64,000 nt of DNA from Osedax fenrisi (GCA_964019155.1 OZ025246.1:4237066-4301065); one strand, 5' to 3'; numbered from the stretch's first letter, positions 36,121 to 46,049 are shown. The notes: a model not told the origin generated them from the sequence alone. Made by a program: numbers and translations.

Positions 36121-36420
36121 AAGTAATAATTATTACAGACAAGTGTATAGCGTGTCGAAAACGAATATATTTGAAGTTCATATATCATGGACAAGGAGGT
36201 ACTTCTTTAGTATATGTTAGAAGGTGATAAGTAATGTGTTAATGGTGTTGAGGGGTAGATGGAGTTAGTTCCTAAGGAGGCTGGCGCAATCAGAGTAGCG
36301 ACGTTTCCCACGTTTGTTTCGGCTAAATGATGGTTCATTCTGGTCCGTATATGTATACTATAACTATAGTTAGCTACTCATAGGTGGCGTGGTGCAGGTC
36401 TATATGGTGTGTGTACATAT
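36121..36420. other. Probable retroelement 3' UTR body and unique DNA
   Basis: It adjoins the element end above and may be its upstream portion on the minus strand. No RT motif is recognised. Confidence 0.3.
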
Positions 36421-36616
36421 GTAGGGGAGAGTAGGGTGACTCGGGCCACTTTTTATAAAAATGTAGATTACTCATAAAATAAAATAAAAATGAATAATTG
36501 TATGCATTAACCATATATAGAATGAATGGTTATTAATAATTATGGATATTTTTTTATTATGATTTTTAGCAAGTGGCTCAAATCTCCCGGAGCTCATCTC
36601 TCCCCACTCCCTACAC
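36421..36616. mobile_element. Putative TIR element (GGGGAGAG ends)
   Basis: The left end GTAGGGGAGAGTAGGGTGAC..GGGCCACTT and the right end, read inverted, GTGGGGAGAGATGAGCTCC..GAGCCACTT match in blocks around an AT-rich 110-bp core. The start resembles the TAGGGGAAA-ended element at 50255. No clean target duplication. Confidence 0.45.
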
Positions 36617-36621
36617 TGTAT

Positions 36622-36676
36622 ATGTGTCACGTGTTATACATGTCACGTGTCACGTATAGTATCACGTGATATACTA
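36622..36676. promoter_or_regulatory. Cluster of CACGTG sites
   Basis: GTCACGTGTT, GTCACGTGTCACGT and ATCACGTGAT lie within 55 bp. Confidence 0.4.
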
Positions 36677-36818
36677 TTACATTAGCGATGTGATGTAGTC
36701 GTATATAATAAATACAATTCTACACTAGTATATACATAAGTTATCTGTGATTTACTTGTGTGTAATTCTCCATTAGTATTATACTATTAAATATGTATAG
36801 CTATCAGATATTATATAT

Positions 36819-36819
<1 letters not shown>

Positions 36820-36860
<41 letters not shown>
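36820..36860. repeat. (TA)n microsatellite
   Basis: About 20 TA units. Confidence 0.93.
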
Positions 36861-36862
<2 letters not shown>

Positions 36863-36949
36863 AGTAATATATCCTATGACTCATTACATGCGTATAATAA
36901 TAGTACGCTTCATTGTATTAAAAGTGTATCTATCTGAACGTGTATAATT

Positions 36950-37464
36950 ACAGCGCGAGATTCTTTACAATAAATCGCATTAAGTCGCTCGCTCGCTCGA
37001 CGTGGCCTAGATTTACGTCTACGTTTAGATCAATCGATCGGTCATCACGTGACGTGGTGACGTCACGTGGTGACGTCGATATAGCGAACACGTGACCGTT
37101 AATACGCGCCGTCCACCCGGCGGCGAGTAATTAATACGTGACTACGAATAGCGCGGGTCATGTGACTGGGCGTGTCTACAAACAGTATCGCACGCACGCC
37201 GTCGTATTATACATAGGCACGCACCCACGCACATGTATATATTTATATTCGCGTGTAAGATGAGTCAATTAATGTGTGTATACGCTCCGTAGTAAATCAT
37301 GACTCATCGCTCCTCCCATCTCCCCGCCCACCGCTGGGCGTGACTAATTCCGTCATCGAATCAACGTGTCACATACGCGTCATGCCTGTCAGCGTTATAG
37401 CGATAGTGACTCACCGCCGTGCCGTAGTATTCATGAGATCATCATCGGCGTCTATGCTTCACCG
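36950..37464. promoter_or_regulatory. CpG-rich patch with CRE and E-box palindromes
   Basis: Local CpG enrichment with GCTCGCTCGCTCGACG, TCACGTGACGTGGTGACGTCACG (about 37046-37070; palindromic CRE TGACGTCA beside CACGTG), GTGACGTCGA, ACACGTGACC and CGCCGTCCACCCGGCGGCG, followed by AP-1-like TGAGTCA/TGACTCA (37262-37306). This combination is typical of promoters. It lies 3.2 kb upstream of the CH-domain exon on the same strand, so it is the best candidate promoter for that gene, but no first exon can be defined. Confidence 0.4.
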
Positions 37465-37620
37465 CTACAGTATGTAATGTTGCGTCACAGTTATGTAATG
37501 TTGCGTCACCGTTATGTAATGTTGCGTCACAGTTATGTAATGTTGCGTCACAGTTATGTAATGTTGCGTCACAGTTATGTAATGTTGCGTCACAGTTATG
37601 TAATGCTGCGTAATATACAT
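37465..37620. repeat. 21-bp minisatellite (GCGTCACAGTTATGTAATGTT)
   Basis: About seven near-identical units of TGCGTCACAGTTATGTAATG plus one base. Because 21 is divisible by three, the plus frame stays open with a 7-residue repeat (SYVMLRH), which I regard as an artefact. Each unit has a TGCGTCA half-CRE-like motif. Confidence 0.88.
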
Positions 37621-37952
37621 TACGTAATGCTATAGCATCTTCCGCTTGGTTATGGATACCGGGATATGTACAAGTTGATATATGACTAGTCGAGCTCGGT
37701 TTACTAAAACAACACTGTTATAGGGAAAACATGACTCTTATCATGTCACCAATATATATATATATATATATATATAAACCATGATTCAGAGTGTTAAATA
37801 TGAGTTTTAGTAGTAAAACATGATAGATGAATGTACACAATTACTAATTGATAACACATTTCTAAAGTGGCAAATATGAGTCTTATATAATTATAATATA
37901 TTAGTAAAATATTGTATTGTGCATGATTAAATATGATTCATAATAATACTAT

Positions 37953-37992
<40 letters not shown>
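37621..37992. other. AT-rich DNA with (TA)n
   Basis: TA tracts at 37751-37775 and 37957-37992. ATGACTC/ATGATTCA motifs recur irregularly. Confidence 0.4.
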
Positions 37993-37995
<3 letters not shown>

Positions 37996-38429
37996 TCAAC
38001 TCTCGGTAAGTCGGACTACGGATAAGTCGGAATTCTTGATAAGTCGGACACATATAGTTGGTTTGGTTGGATTTGTATATAATTCCATGTTCAATTAATC
38101 GGATAAGTTGGAGTTGATAAGTCGGACTTTTCTATAAGTCGGACACATATTATAGTCATTTTTATGATTATTATACTGGATAAGTCGGACTTTTTATAAA
38201 TTGTCAGAAATGTTTACTTTAAATAATTAATATTATAATTTTAGTAAGTAATATTAATGAATACAATATGTATGTTGTTGATTGTTGCATAATTCCACAT
38301 TTCGGTAACCCTTTAACTCGAGCTGCGCATTTCATTTCTTATTTACATGATATTTTCGGATAAGTCGAACATCTCGCTAAGTCGGACATTTTTCCCGATC
38401 CCTTGCGAGTCCGACTTATCGGGAGTTGA

Positions 38430-38432
<3 letters not shown>
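37993..38432. mobile_element. pogo/Tc1-mariner-like MITE in (TA)n
   Basis: 440 bp. The ends CAGTCAACTCTCGGTAAGTC and inverted CAGTCAACTCCCGATAAGTC match at 23 of 25 positions when extended to CGGACT. It is flanked by TA on both sides inside a TA microsatellite, consistent with the TA target of the Tc1-mariner/pogo group. The ATAAGTCGGAC motif repeats five or more times internally. No transposase. Confidence 0.85.
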
Positions 38433-38468
<36 letters not shown>

Positions 38469-38481
38469 TATATATATATAT
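38433..38481. repeat. (TA)n microsatellite
   Basis: TA array continuing the tract interrupted by the pogo-like MITE. Confidence 0.93.
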
Positions 38482-39218
38482 TTACATCATCAGTGGTGAT
38501 CATCAACATTCATAATAGTAGGATACATTGACTCGTAATAGTAAAGTGTGACAAATAGTGATCACGCATGACTCATAATGTATACTCTATAGTGTTGATA
38601 TGACTAACAGTAATACAAGCGTATACACGTACAATATGCGATGACGCACTATAGTGGATGATATAGCAACCGGCGGCATAACTTCAAACGGTCATATTAC
38701 CGTGTTTAAATCTTAATTTGAAGTCTTGGATGGGAATATATATTGAATTATTTGCATTTATATTTATATTTATATGTATTATACAATTATAAATAAATGC
38801 TTATTATTATTATTATTATTATTATTATTTGTATTGTTATAATTATACACGAATAATGGTTATATCTATTAATAGACGATGTCATAGAAGTTCAGGCCCG
38901 AACATTCACCAAATGGATTAATATATACCTCGATAAGGTTATTATAACACACACACATATGCGTGAAGCATGCGTAGTATTATATATTGCGATTTTTAAA
39001 TATCACGTGATAGGTATTATAATACGGATGTAATGAAGTTATGCTGTTGTGAATATAACTATTATACCAAGCTGTACCTCTGGGAAATATAACGGGTACC
39101 GTACGACGTACGTAGAAGACAGAAATATATACCCAGACATATCGAATTTAATATATTATATATATATAATATATACTAAATACTATTTACTAATAAATAC
39201 TATTTAGTAAATACTATA
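38482..39218. other. AT-rich DNA with a possible retroelement tail
   Basis: ATAAATAAATGC followed by (TTA)n at 38789-38830 resembles the AAATAAATAC plus short-repeat tails of the two LINEs. The upstream 70 bp could be its 3' UTR. Otherwise nothing is recognised. Confidence 0.3.
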
Positions 39219-39300
39219 TGATGATGATGATGATTTTATTTTAACACTAATTCAATTATAAAATTCTTATAGTGTAACAATAATAGATACACTACAATAC
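39219..39300 (-). mobile_element. Retroelement 3' end, short (ATC)n tail
   Basis: A GATGATGATGATGATTTTAT junction followed by AACACTAATTCAATTATA and TATAGTGTAACAATAATA. Homologous to 36035-36110, but with only about five tail units. Confidence 0.65.
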
Positions 39301-40089
39301 ATATAAGTAATAGTATACTATAGTATGTAGAGTGCTGTAATACAGTGATAATGTGATGAATACAAGTAAATGATGCCGACCTTTTTGTTACTTGTGGTTA
39401 TTGGTGCAGAGCCGAGCTTTTTATCGTCGACAAATTAGTCTATAGAATTGTCGTACCGTTCACAGTTTATAGTTCATACAATAACTGTATAATTACATTA
39501 CGTTAATCTATAGGTAATGACATACAATTACGTATGTTACACTAGTAGGCCACGTATACATTAAAGGGGTAGGTGCGTATGAAAGTTAAGCTAGCTTTAA
39601 TCATACAGATAATCTAAATGTACCTATATATATATAAGTATAACTATACACATAGTATATGTTTACCTACAGGTATCGTTTAAAAGGACATTATGTTGTT
39701 GTTTCATAATCACTATTATTACATAATTTCGTGAATACAGACTTACATCACTGCCTATTATATAAAAGATATGTCTAGCACGGTATACTGTGCTAGTCTC
39801 GACTTATAAGTACACTCTATCAAGCTATCAAATCATTGAAACAAGCACCCTATATGTATTCTAGGAGATATCCTATTGGTATGTGATACAATTACTATAT
39901 ATGGACATAGCACATAGTTATATATAACTAATTTTTCATCTATATTATACCATATAGTATGTACATATTATGTATCTACTATATACATACCATGTACCTA
40001 TTTGTGAGTACTATTTCCCATATTATATACCCATTATATTCCTAAAATATTACAAGTAGTAATTTACTAGTATACTCTATAGTTAATCT
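39301..40089. other. AT-rich DNA with hAT-like fragment
   Basis: TAAATGATGCCGACCTTTT and GAGCCGAGCTTTTTAT (39366-39422) resemble the remnants at 9217-9690. The rest is featureless. Confidence 0.35.
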
Positions 40090-40090
40090 A

Positions 40091-40134
<44 letters not shown>
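40090..40134. repeat. (TA)n microsatellite
   Basis: TA array immediately before the SINE head. Confidence 0.93.
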
Positions 40135-40136
<2 letters not shown>

Positions 40137-40144
40137 TTATCACT

Positions 40145-40406
40145 GCCTATGTGGCTCAGTTGGCTAAAGCGGCAGACACATAAGCAGTAGGACACGGGTT
40201 TTAGACTCGTCCTGAACATTAAAATAGGTCTTAACATAATATTTAGAAGTACATATTGTGTGTAAATAAATGATCGGCTCTCATTAAAAGCATGGATGCC
40301 TTAACACGAGAGCGGCTTCGAAGAGACATTAGAGCCATATGGTTATAAGTGAAACTTAATCTAAATCCTGTATGGGATGAAAGGACTACACCAAACTAAA
40401 ATAACA
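40145..40406 (+). mobile_element. SINE family 1, full-length copy
   Basis: tRNA-like head with A-box TGGCTCAGTTGGC (about 40152) and a B-box-like GGGTTTTAGACTC (about 40196), then a body (ATGATCGGCTCT, GAGAGCGGCTTCGAAG, GACATTAGAGCCATATGG) and a 3' end GGGATGAAAGGACTACACC plus an AT tail. The B-box is weaker than the 5758-6066 copy (GTTTTAGAC instead of GTTCAAGC). It inserted beside a TA tract. Confidence 0.82.
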
Positions 40407-40606
40407 ATACTATATTGTCCTAGTATGCACCTACTATTTACCTATATGTATACTATAAGTATACTATAGGTTTACTATAGTATGATAGTCCATTAAATAC
40501 CTATCATATTCGTACTATATTAATATTAATAGGGTGCATAATATGTATACTATACATGCATATATACCGCCCACCGCTATAATATCATTAGCAATGCATT
40601 ATATGT
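40407..40606. other. Unique DNA upstream of the CH exon
   Basis: AT-rich. A possible branch/acceptor context (TTATAGCATTAG-like, ending AG near 40591) precedes the exon. No earlier exon is visible. Confidence 0.3.
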
Positions 40607-40624
40607 ATGACCTCGACCTCTCCG

Positions 40625-40729
40625 TTACGTAAGGCCGGTCACAAGGTCGTCACGGATTTATTCTCAGAGTTCAAGGACGGTCGATGTTTTCTCACTTTGC
40701 TACGATCGCTCGCTAATGACGACTGTCTG
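40625..40729 (+). CDS. CH1 actin-binding domain exon (spectrin/dystrophin/plakin superfamily)
   Basis: Encodes LRKAGHKVVTDLFSEFKDG followed by RCFLTLLRSLANDDCL. This is the N-terminal part of a type-1 calponin-homology domain, the actin-binding module at the start of spectrin, dystrophin/utrophin, nesprin and plakin family proteins. The DLFSEFKDGR..LLxLL pattern is the family hallmark. The 3' boundary is a good donor: CTG at 40727-40729, then GTCAGT. The reading phase at the donor is 0 and matches the next exon. The 5' boundary is uncertain. The frame stays open back through PLRK, and AG at 40632-40633 after a pyrimidine-rich stretch could be the acceptor, in which case the exon begins at GCC 40634. 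An ATG at 40607 is in frame but would cut off helix A of the domain. Codon composition is far GC-richer than the surroundings, as expected for a selected exon. The exact paralog cannot be decided from 35 residues. Confidence 0.85.
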
Positions 40730-40854
40730 GTCAGTATTTCCTCGTAAGCCTATCCATGTATACGTGTGTAGTTGACCACCTCACAGTTATGTCATAGTAT
40801 TGTACCATAACTGTATATTTACATTATAGGTAGATTAGATATACTTAAATTATA

Positions 40855-40879
40855 GATATATATATATACATATATATAC

Positions 40880-40946
<67 letters not shown>

Positions 40947-40951
40947 TATAT
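40855..40951. repeat. (TA)n microsatellite in the CH-gene intron
   Basis: Nearly 100 bp of TA with a few TACA/TGTA interruptions. It adjoins the TIR element at 40964. Confidence 0.95.
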
Positions 40952-40963
40952 TATAAAGTATAG

Positions 40964-41419
40964 CCAAAGATTTTGCGAAGCAAAGATATAACACTACCTA
41001 TGCATGCAACGTAATTTAGTAATATCCCTAACCGCTGCTAGCAGTAGTATCGAAATCACTGAAATAGATTTAGGTTCGGCTCTGTTTGCATACAACAATG
41101 TTTTCATTGCTCTATTAAATTACATGCAATATAAATTAACTTTTACTTACTAAATATATACTTATAGCATTTAAAACATACATATCATATGTGTTTGTTA
41201 TATATTAGTAATGAACACTTAGTTTTCATTATATAAATATTAATTTAAAGCATATTATTTAACATTTTAAAAGTGTATAGTTAAATACGAATTTACATTA
41301 TAAACAACGCATAGTTCCTAAAAGTAACCCGCTATAGGTGGCACCAGGGTATTTTGTATACAAATTCGAATTACATGATTTCGCGTAAGTGTTATATCTT
41401 TCCTTCGGAAAATCTTTGG
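40964..41419. mobile_element. TIR element A, 5-bp duplication, hairpin-tipped ends
   Basis: 456 bp inside the intron between the two CH exons. The left end CCAAAGATTTTGCGAAGCAA continues AGATATAACACT. The right end, inverted, is CCAAAGATTTTCCGAAGGAA continuing AGATATAACACT, so 30 of 32 positions match. The two differing positions pair with each other in a TTTSC-GAA-GSAAA hairpin. Flanks are TATAG on both sides (40959-40963 and 41420-41424). No coding capacity. A second member is at 58920-59478. The superfamily is not recognised. Confidence 0.85.
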
Positions 41420-41516
41420 TATAGCTGTATTCTATAGCATTAGTACATGTTACGTGCATGATGAATTCTTATAATCGCTTGCAATACTAAATGAGAATAT
41501 TCTAGTTAATCCTATA

Positions 41517-41843
41517 ATGTTAGTGGTTACGTTACCATTTACATTTCTGAGACTCCATTATCCCCTTCTCCTCATCCTCCATTATATTCACCTTCCTCCT
41601 CCTCCAACTCCTAGTCATCATCCACATACACCCCATAATCCTCATCATCCTCTTCTCAACCTCATCATACTAAATATCCTTATATCGACATCCTCCTCCT
41701 TTACTAATATATCCTCATATTATTTCTCTTTTCCCATATCATCCCCATACTCCTCCTCCTCATCCTCATCATCCTCATCATGTCCTTATCAACATATGAT
41801 CCTCCTAGTACTTCATATTTGTGTTTTTACCTCCCTCCTTTGA
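41517..41843. repeat. Pyrimidine-rich CTC/ATC tract in the CH-gene intron
   Basis: Some 300 bp dominated by TCCTC, CATCCTC and ATCATCC on the plus strand. The 108-codon open frame (P/S/H/L-rich) is a composition artefact. The tract could form triplex DNA. It precedes the acceptor by about 150 bp and may also act as distal polypyrimidine sequence (inference). Confidence 0.6.
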
Positions 41844-41996
41844 AACTTCCTTGTAATGCCCCTGGTCGTGTACATGTATTCATACGTATATAATATATAA
41901 TCACAGACGTTTACACACATATACATACACCTATGTCACATAGGCTATGTGTGATGCGTACATTAATATTAACGCTTCCGTCCGATGTCCGTACAG

Positions 41997-42077
41997 AAAT
42001 CCGAGCGAGGAAACACGCGCTTCCATCACCTGAACAACATTAACCACGGCTTCCAGTATCTGTGTAACAACTTCAAC
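41997..42077 (+). CDS. CH1 actin-binding domain exon 2
   Basis: An 81-bp, phase 0-0 exon encoding KSERGNTRFHHLNNINHGFQ and then YLCNNFN (27 residues). It continues the CH domain of the preceding exon. The ERGxTRxHxLNNxNxxLQxL pattern is diagnostic and is closest by eye to dystrophin/utrophin and plakin CH1 domains. The acceptor is TCCGTACAG before 41997 and the donor is GTTAGT at 42078. Intron length is 1267 bp, carrying a TA microsatellite, TIR element A and a pyrimidine-rich tract. The domain should continue with a VxLVNI..DIVDGNPKLTLGL-type segment. I did not find it to the end of the window, so the next intron is long or that exon is diverged. Confidence 0.88.
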
Positions 42078-43055
42078 GTTAGTAGTAACGTACTATTGTA
42101 GTAGTACAATGTAGTATACATATGTATATACAAGTGTTTATATATATATATGTGTGTGTGTGTGTATGTGTGTGTGTGTGTGATATACTATATTGTGTAG
42201 CATATATGCTACTGGCTATAGCCAGTATAGCGGATAGTTTATGTTATCAACTTGGAAGTAACAAGCTCAACTATCAGTGGTTCTGGTAATTTCATCACTA
42301 AACTGATGTAGTTTCTAGTAGTATATATATATAGTATAATATGTGCGGGCGTCATGCGTGCGTCGTACGCTGAAGAATGTCTAGAAGTGGGCGGTACCTA
42401 ACAGTATCGGTTCATCGTTGATGACGATTACGAATAACGTAGATCGGGTGCCGATATTAAAATATGAATTTTACGAATCTTAGAATATCGTCTAATTCGA
42501 ACATACGACGTATGAATAAATTATAAACTACATTAGAACTACACGGCTGATTAATGTCCGTGCCTCACACATATATGTGTACGTGTAGTGCGTGTATTTA
42601 TAACACGTGTGCTTTGTACTATGATATTATACACCTATTAAATATGCCGTTCGTTTATAATTAATACTGTTTATTATTAATAATTAATTGTATAATAATT
42701 ATATTGATGTAATTTCCGCGTAGACACTAATCTCAGTATAGTGAATAGTGCGTCATAGTAATAAATACACTATGGTAACCCATAAGTATTAAGTAATACA
42801 TTAGTGATATATCGGAATAGTGTGATGTTACAAAAGTATGTTCTAGAATCTAGATCATAGATAACTATATACTTGTACAGGACTAAGTGTTCTATCGATG
42901 TCACTATCGCTATAGCATATACATTTATTGGTATATTTGACCTTTCATACACATTTTTTTATTTCTCGGTTACTATAGTATTATATACTGAAGCCTTTTA
43001 GAGGAAACAATAATATAATGAATTTAATAATTCACATGATATATATATATACAAC
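42078..43055. other. Intron or intergenic DNA after CH exon 2
   Basis: A TG tract at 42150-42182 and AT-rich DNA. No further CH exon is recognised. Confidence 0.4.
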
Positions 43056-43069
43056 TTTCTTCTAATAAA

Positions 43070-43110
<41 letters not shown>

Positions 43111-43136
43111 ATATATTAGAATAGAACCTATAGTAT

Positions 43137-43189
<53 letters not shown>

Positions 43190-43196
43190 GGTTCTT
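43056..43196. repeat. AATAAAT(ATT)n and inverted AGAACCTATA around (TA)n
   Basis: An ATT array at 43062-43105 preceded by AATAAAT may be another retroelement 3' tail. AGAACCTATA at 43124 and TATAGGTTCT at 43186 are inverted around a TA array at 43140-43181. Confidence 0.5.
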
Positions 43197-43455
43197 ACTG
43201 TGGGGCATAACGTGTGTCAGTATGAACACCGGGTGTCAGTAATGTCAGTATGTTATGACATGCCAGTAACACCCTGTATACTATACAGTGTATAGGCACA
43301 CTGTAATTGTCGTGAATATAACGCGTGCCTAGATAACATATACTTAAACTAAATAGGACATCTATATAGGACATCAATATTATGTAATATGTGTTAGCTG
43401 AAAAAAATCAATAATATATAATTTTTTAAATGTTAGGACATACATACACACACAC
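43197..43455. other. Short GTCAGTA repeats and AT-rich DNA
   Basis: Four GTCAGTA/GCCAGTA motifs at 43213-43270. Nothing else. Confidence 0.35.
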
Positions 43456-43468
43456 ATATACATATATG

Positions 43469-43536
<68 letters not shown>
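43456..43536. repeat. (TA)n microsatellite, 80 bp
   Basis: TA array with TATGTA interruptions at its left edge. Confidence 0.95.
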
Positions 43537-43540
<4 letters not shown>

Positions 43541-43659
43541 GTTAATTTGAAAACTGTGTATAATCATATAAGATTTATACTCGTGATGCAATGTGTAAAC
43601 TGGAATAATTTATCTTCGTTTGTATAATCGTATGTGAGTAACATATACGTATTTGTATA

Positions 43660-43740
43660 TGTATGATCGTATATATATATAATATATATTTTATTAAATA
43701 TATTATATATTATATATATATATATATATATTATATACTA
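43660..43740. repeat. (TA)n with AATATATT interruptions
   Basis: A compound, largely self-complementary AT tract. Confidence 0.8.
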
Positions 43741-43914
43741 TTATATGTTTTTTATTTGATATTTATGTATGTTTTCCTATTGATGAAATGTACGTAATGA
43801 CATTTTTAATGACGCAATTCTAGACGTTATGGTTATGAATAATACTATTAGATAACATTTAGGATCATTAACCTTACCACTGTAATTGTTTTTGTTTATT
43901 ATATTTACTATATT

Positions 43915-43917
<3 letters not shown>

Positions 43918-43982
<65 letters not shown>
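43918..43982. repeat. (TA)n microsatellite, 65 bp
   Basis: Pure TA flanked by TTACTATA and TACTATAT. Confidence 0.95.
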
Positions 43983-44930
43983 TATATGAGTAATAATCGA
44001 AATAATAATCTAAAGTCAAGTTTTTATATATATACCAATATAATTTCAACTATACATATATATATATATATTTATATGTGTGTGTATGTGTGTGTGTGCG
44101 TGTGCGAGTTTGTATGTGTGTGTATATATATATGTGTGTGTGTGTTGTTAAAGTGATAGTATTCAGTTTGCAGACTCGGTGTAATTAATGTTTGACACTT
44201 CTGCGGTTTATTTTTAAAATACAAAAAACAATAACACCTAGACATAAACATTAAGAAATCTAAATATAAATATACAAATAATGTTATAGCGATACTGGTT
44301 GTTAATGCATAGGTAATACATAGGGATGGTAATATATGATTGTAACGTGTTGTAATAAAGGGGTGACAAGCAGTGGTATACCATATAATATCACTATATC
44401 GGTATACCCAATAGACCCTAAATGGTACTATATATTACCCACTGGGTAAATAGGGTAATTATAGATACCTGTATACACTATAGTGAGGTATTATGTAAGC
44501 GTATATGCATACAATATGTGGGCGATAATAAGACGATGACCTTGTGGACGAATACTATTCGAAACCATCACCATATTTGGTGTGTTTATTTATAGAATGG
44601 ATACTAATTGCTGAGGAACAATGGGTGATATGATTCGTATTATTACGCAATTGATAAATAATAACTACACTCGAGATATTAGAAGGTGGTGTACCGGGAT
44701 GAATAACGATTGTTTAATAAGTTATTTTATTTTAATAATTAATAATATATCGAATACAACGACATATTATGAGGTAATATTTAATTATTTAAACATAACA
44801 TAAACGTTAAATGGGAGTTTAAGTTAATATTTAACACAAATGCAACTATTTCTTAATTCAGCGGAAGAAGTACGGCTGGTAGTAGTAGTGATTGAAGGTG
44901 TGATACATGGGATAGTTGGCGGAATGTATT
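43983..44930. other. AT-rich DNA with TG tracts
   Basis: TG/TA tracts at 44054-44145. The frame at 44621-44803 is N/I/Y-rich and unrecognised. Confidence 0.4.
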
Positions 44931-45030
44931 TATAGATCGATAGATATATAGATAGATAGTTTATTTAGACGCAAATATAACAAATAATGATCATTCATGT
45001 TGTAGCAAACAATAATACATACATAAATAA
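44931..45030 (-). mobile_element. Possible retroelement 3' end with (TATC)n tail
   Basis: GATAGATAGATA-type repeats join GTTTATTTAGACGCAAATATA. The layout (simple repeat plus TTTATTT, then unique DNA) mirrors the retroelement ends at 35806 and 39219. No coding support. Confidence 0.3.
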
Positions 45031-45041
45031 GCGATAACATA

Positions 45042-45072
<31 letters not shown>

Positions 45073-46041
45073 AGTAGAACATGAGAGGAATATTAACTGT
45101 ATAAACGTGAACAAAATACAAATATACGAATATTAACAAAAATGTATGTGTTCGGTTTTACAGGAATTTAGAAAAGTTGGTAATTTAAAAACATTGTATT
45201 AATTTCGTGCATGCATTCAGATATATATGAATGAATGAATAATGAAGGAATAATATTTATTTTACTTAGATAATATAAATAAATAATTAATACACATGGA
45301 ATATGTATACAATACAATATAGTTATATAATAAGTAAAAAAGAAACCCTTTAATAGCAATATGATTTCGAGAAATGATTCCACACACAAATATATAAGAA
45401 TTTAAAGAAAAAACATAAACGAAATATGATAATAACATAACTATAATAATATATAATGAAATTAAATTACATAGTGAATCAAATAATTCCAATCTCACGT
45501 GCAAACATCTAATTGATCTAAACAGATTTAATTTAAAATGTGTTAAGAGGAATGTATTACTATATTTACTAATTTATAATAATTTATAATAATATACTAC
45601 ATTAAAAAAGGTAATGCACAACCCATAATGAGTGTAAAACATTAAATTCACTATGAACGTAATATCGTTAGAGCACTTAACATATGTGTTAAGCTGTGAC
45701 AATATAAGTGTCAATCGAGACTTACTACACGAAGGAGAGTTATAATAGGTTGTGCAATTATAGCATGTATTTTATGAGAATGTATGCAATGAATCAATAG
45801 TAAAATGAGAAGATAACGTTGAGATATGTTAAGGTCAAGGAGTTAGTGTTATTAATTTTGCATATTTTTTCTAAAGAATATAGAAAACATTTATAGAAAA
45901 CTAACAGTTATAGAAAATATTTTAGAGATATTACCAGTATACTGTCTATTAACATGTACAAGTCGAAGGATGGACAGTTCTAGTCGTACTATTTGATGAA
46001 GTAAAGATGATATATATATATATGTGTGTGTGGGTAATATA
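45031..46041. other. AT-rich DNA with a second possible tail
   Basis: GAATGAATGAATAATGAAGG followed by TATTTATTTTACTT (45230-45270) again has the simple-repeat-plus-TTTATTT layout. A TA tract lies at 45044-45072. Open minus frames at 45168-45504 are AT-rich and unrecognised. Confidence 0.3.
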
Positions 46042-46049
46042 CTACTTAT
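46042..46049. repeat. 8-bp target-site duplication, left
   Basis: CTACTTAT, identical to 47506-47513. Confidence 0.88.

Noticed and set aside
37366..37635. Open frame with SYVMLRH heptad repeats
   Set aside because: 21-bp minisatellite; unit length divisible by three keeps it open. No domain.
41517..41843. Pro/Ser/His-rich 108-codon frame in the CH intron
   Set aside because: Pyrimidine-rich low-complexity DNA inside the intron, with no homology and no splice logic.
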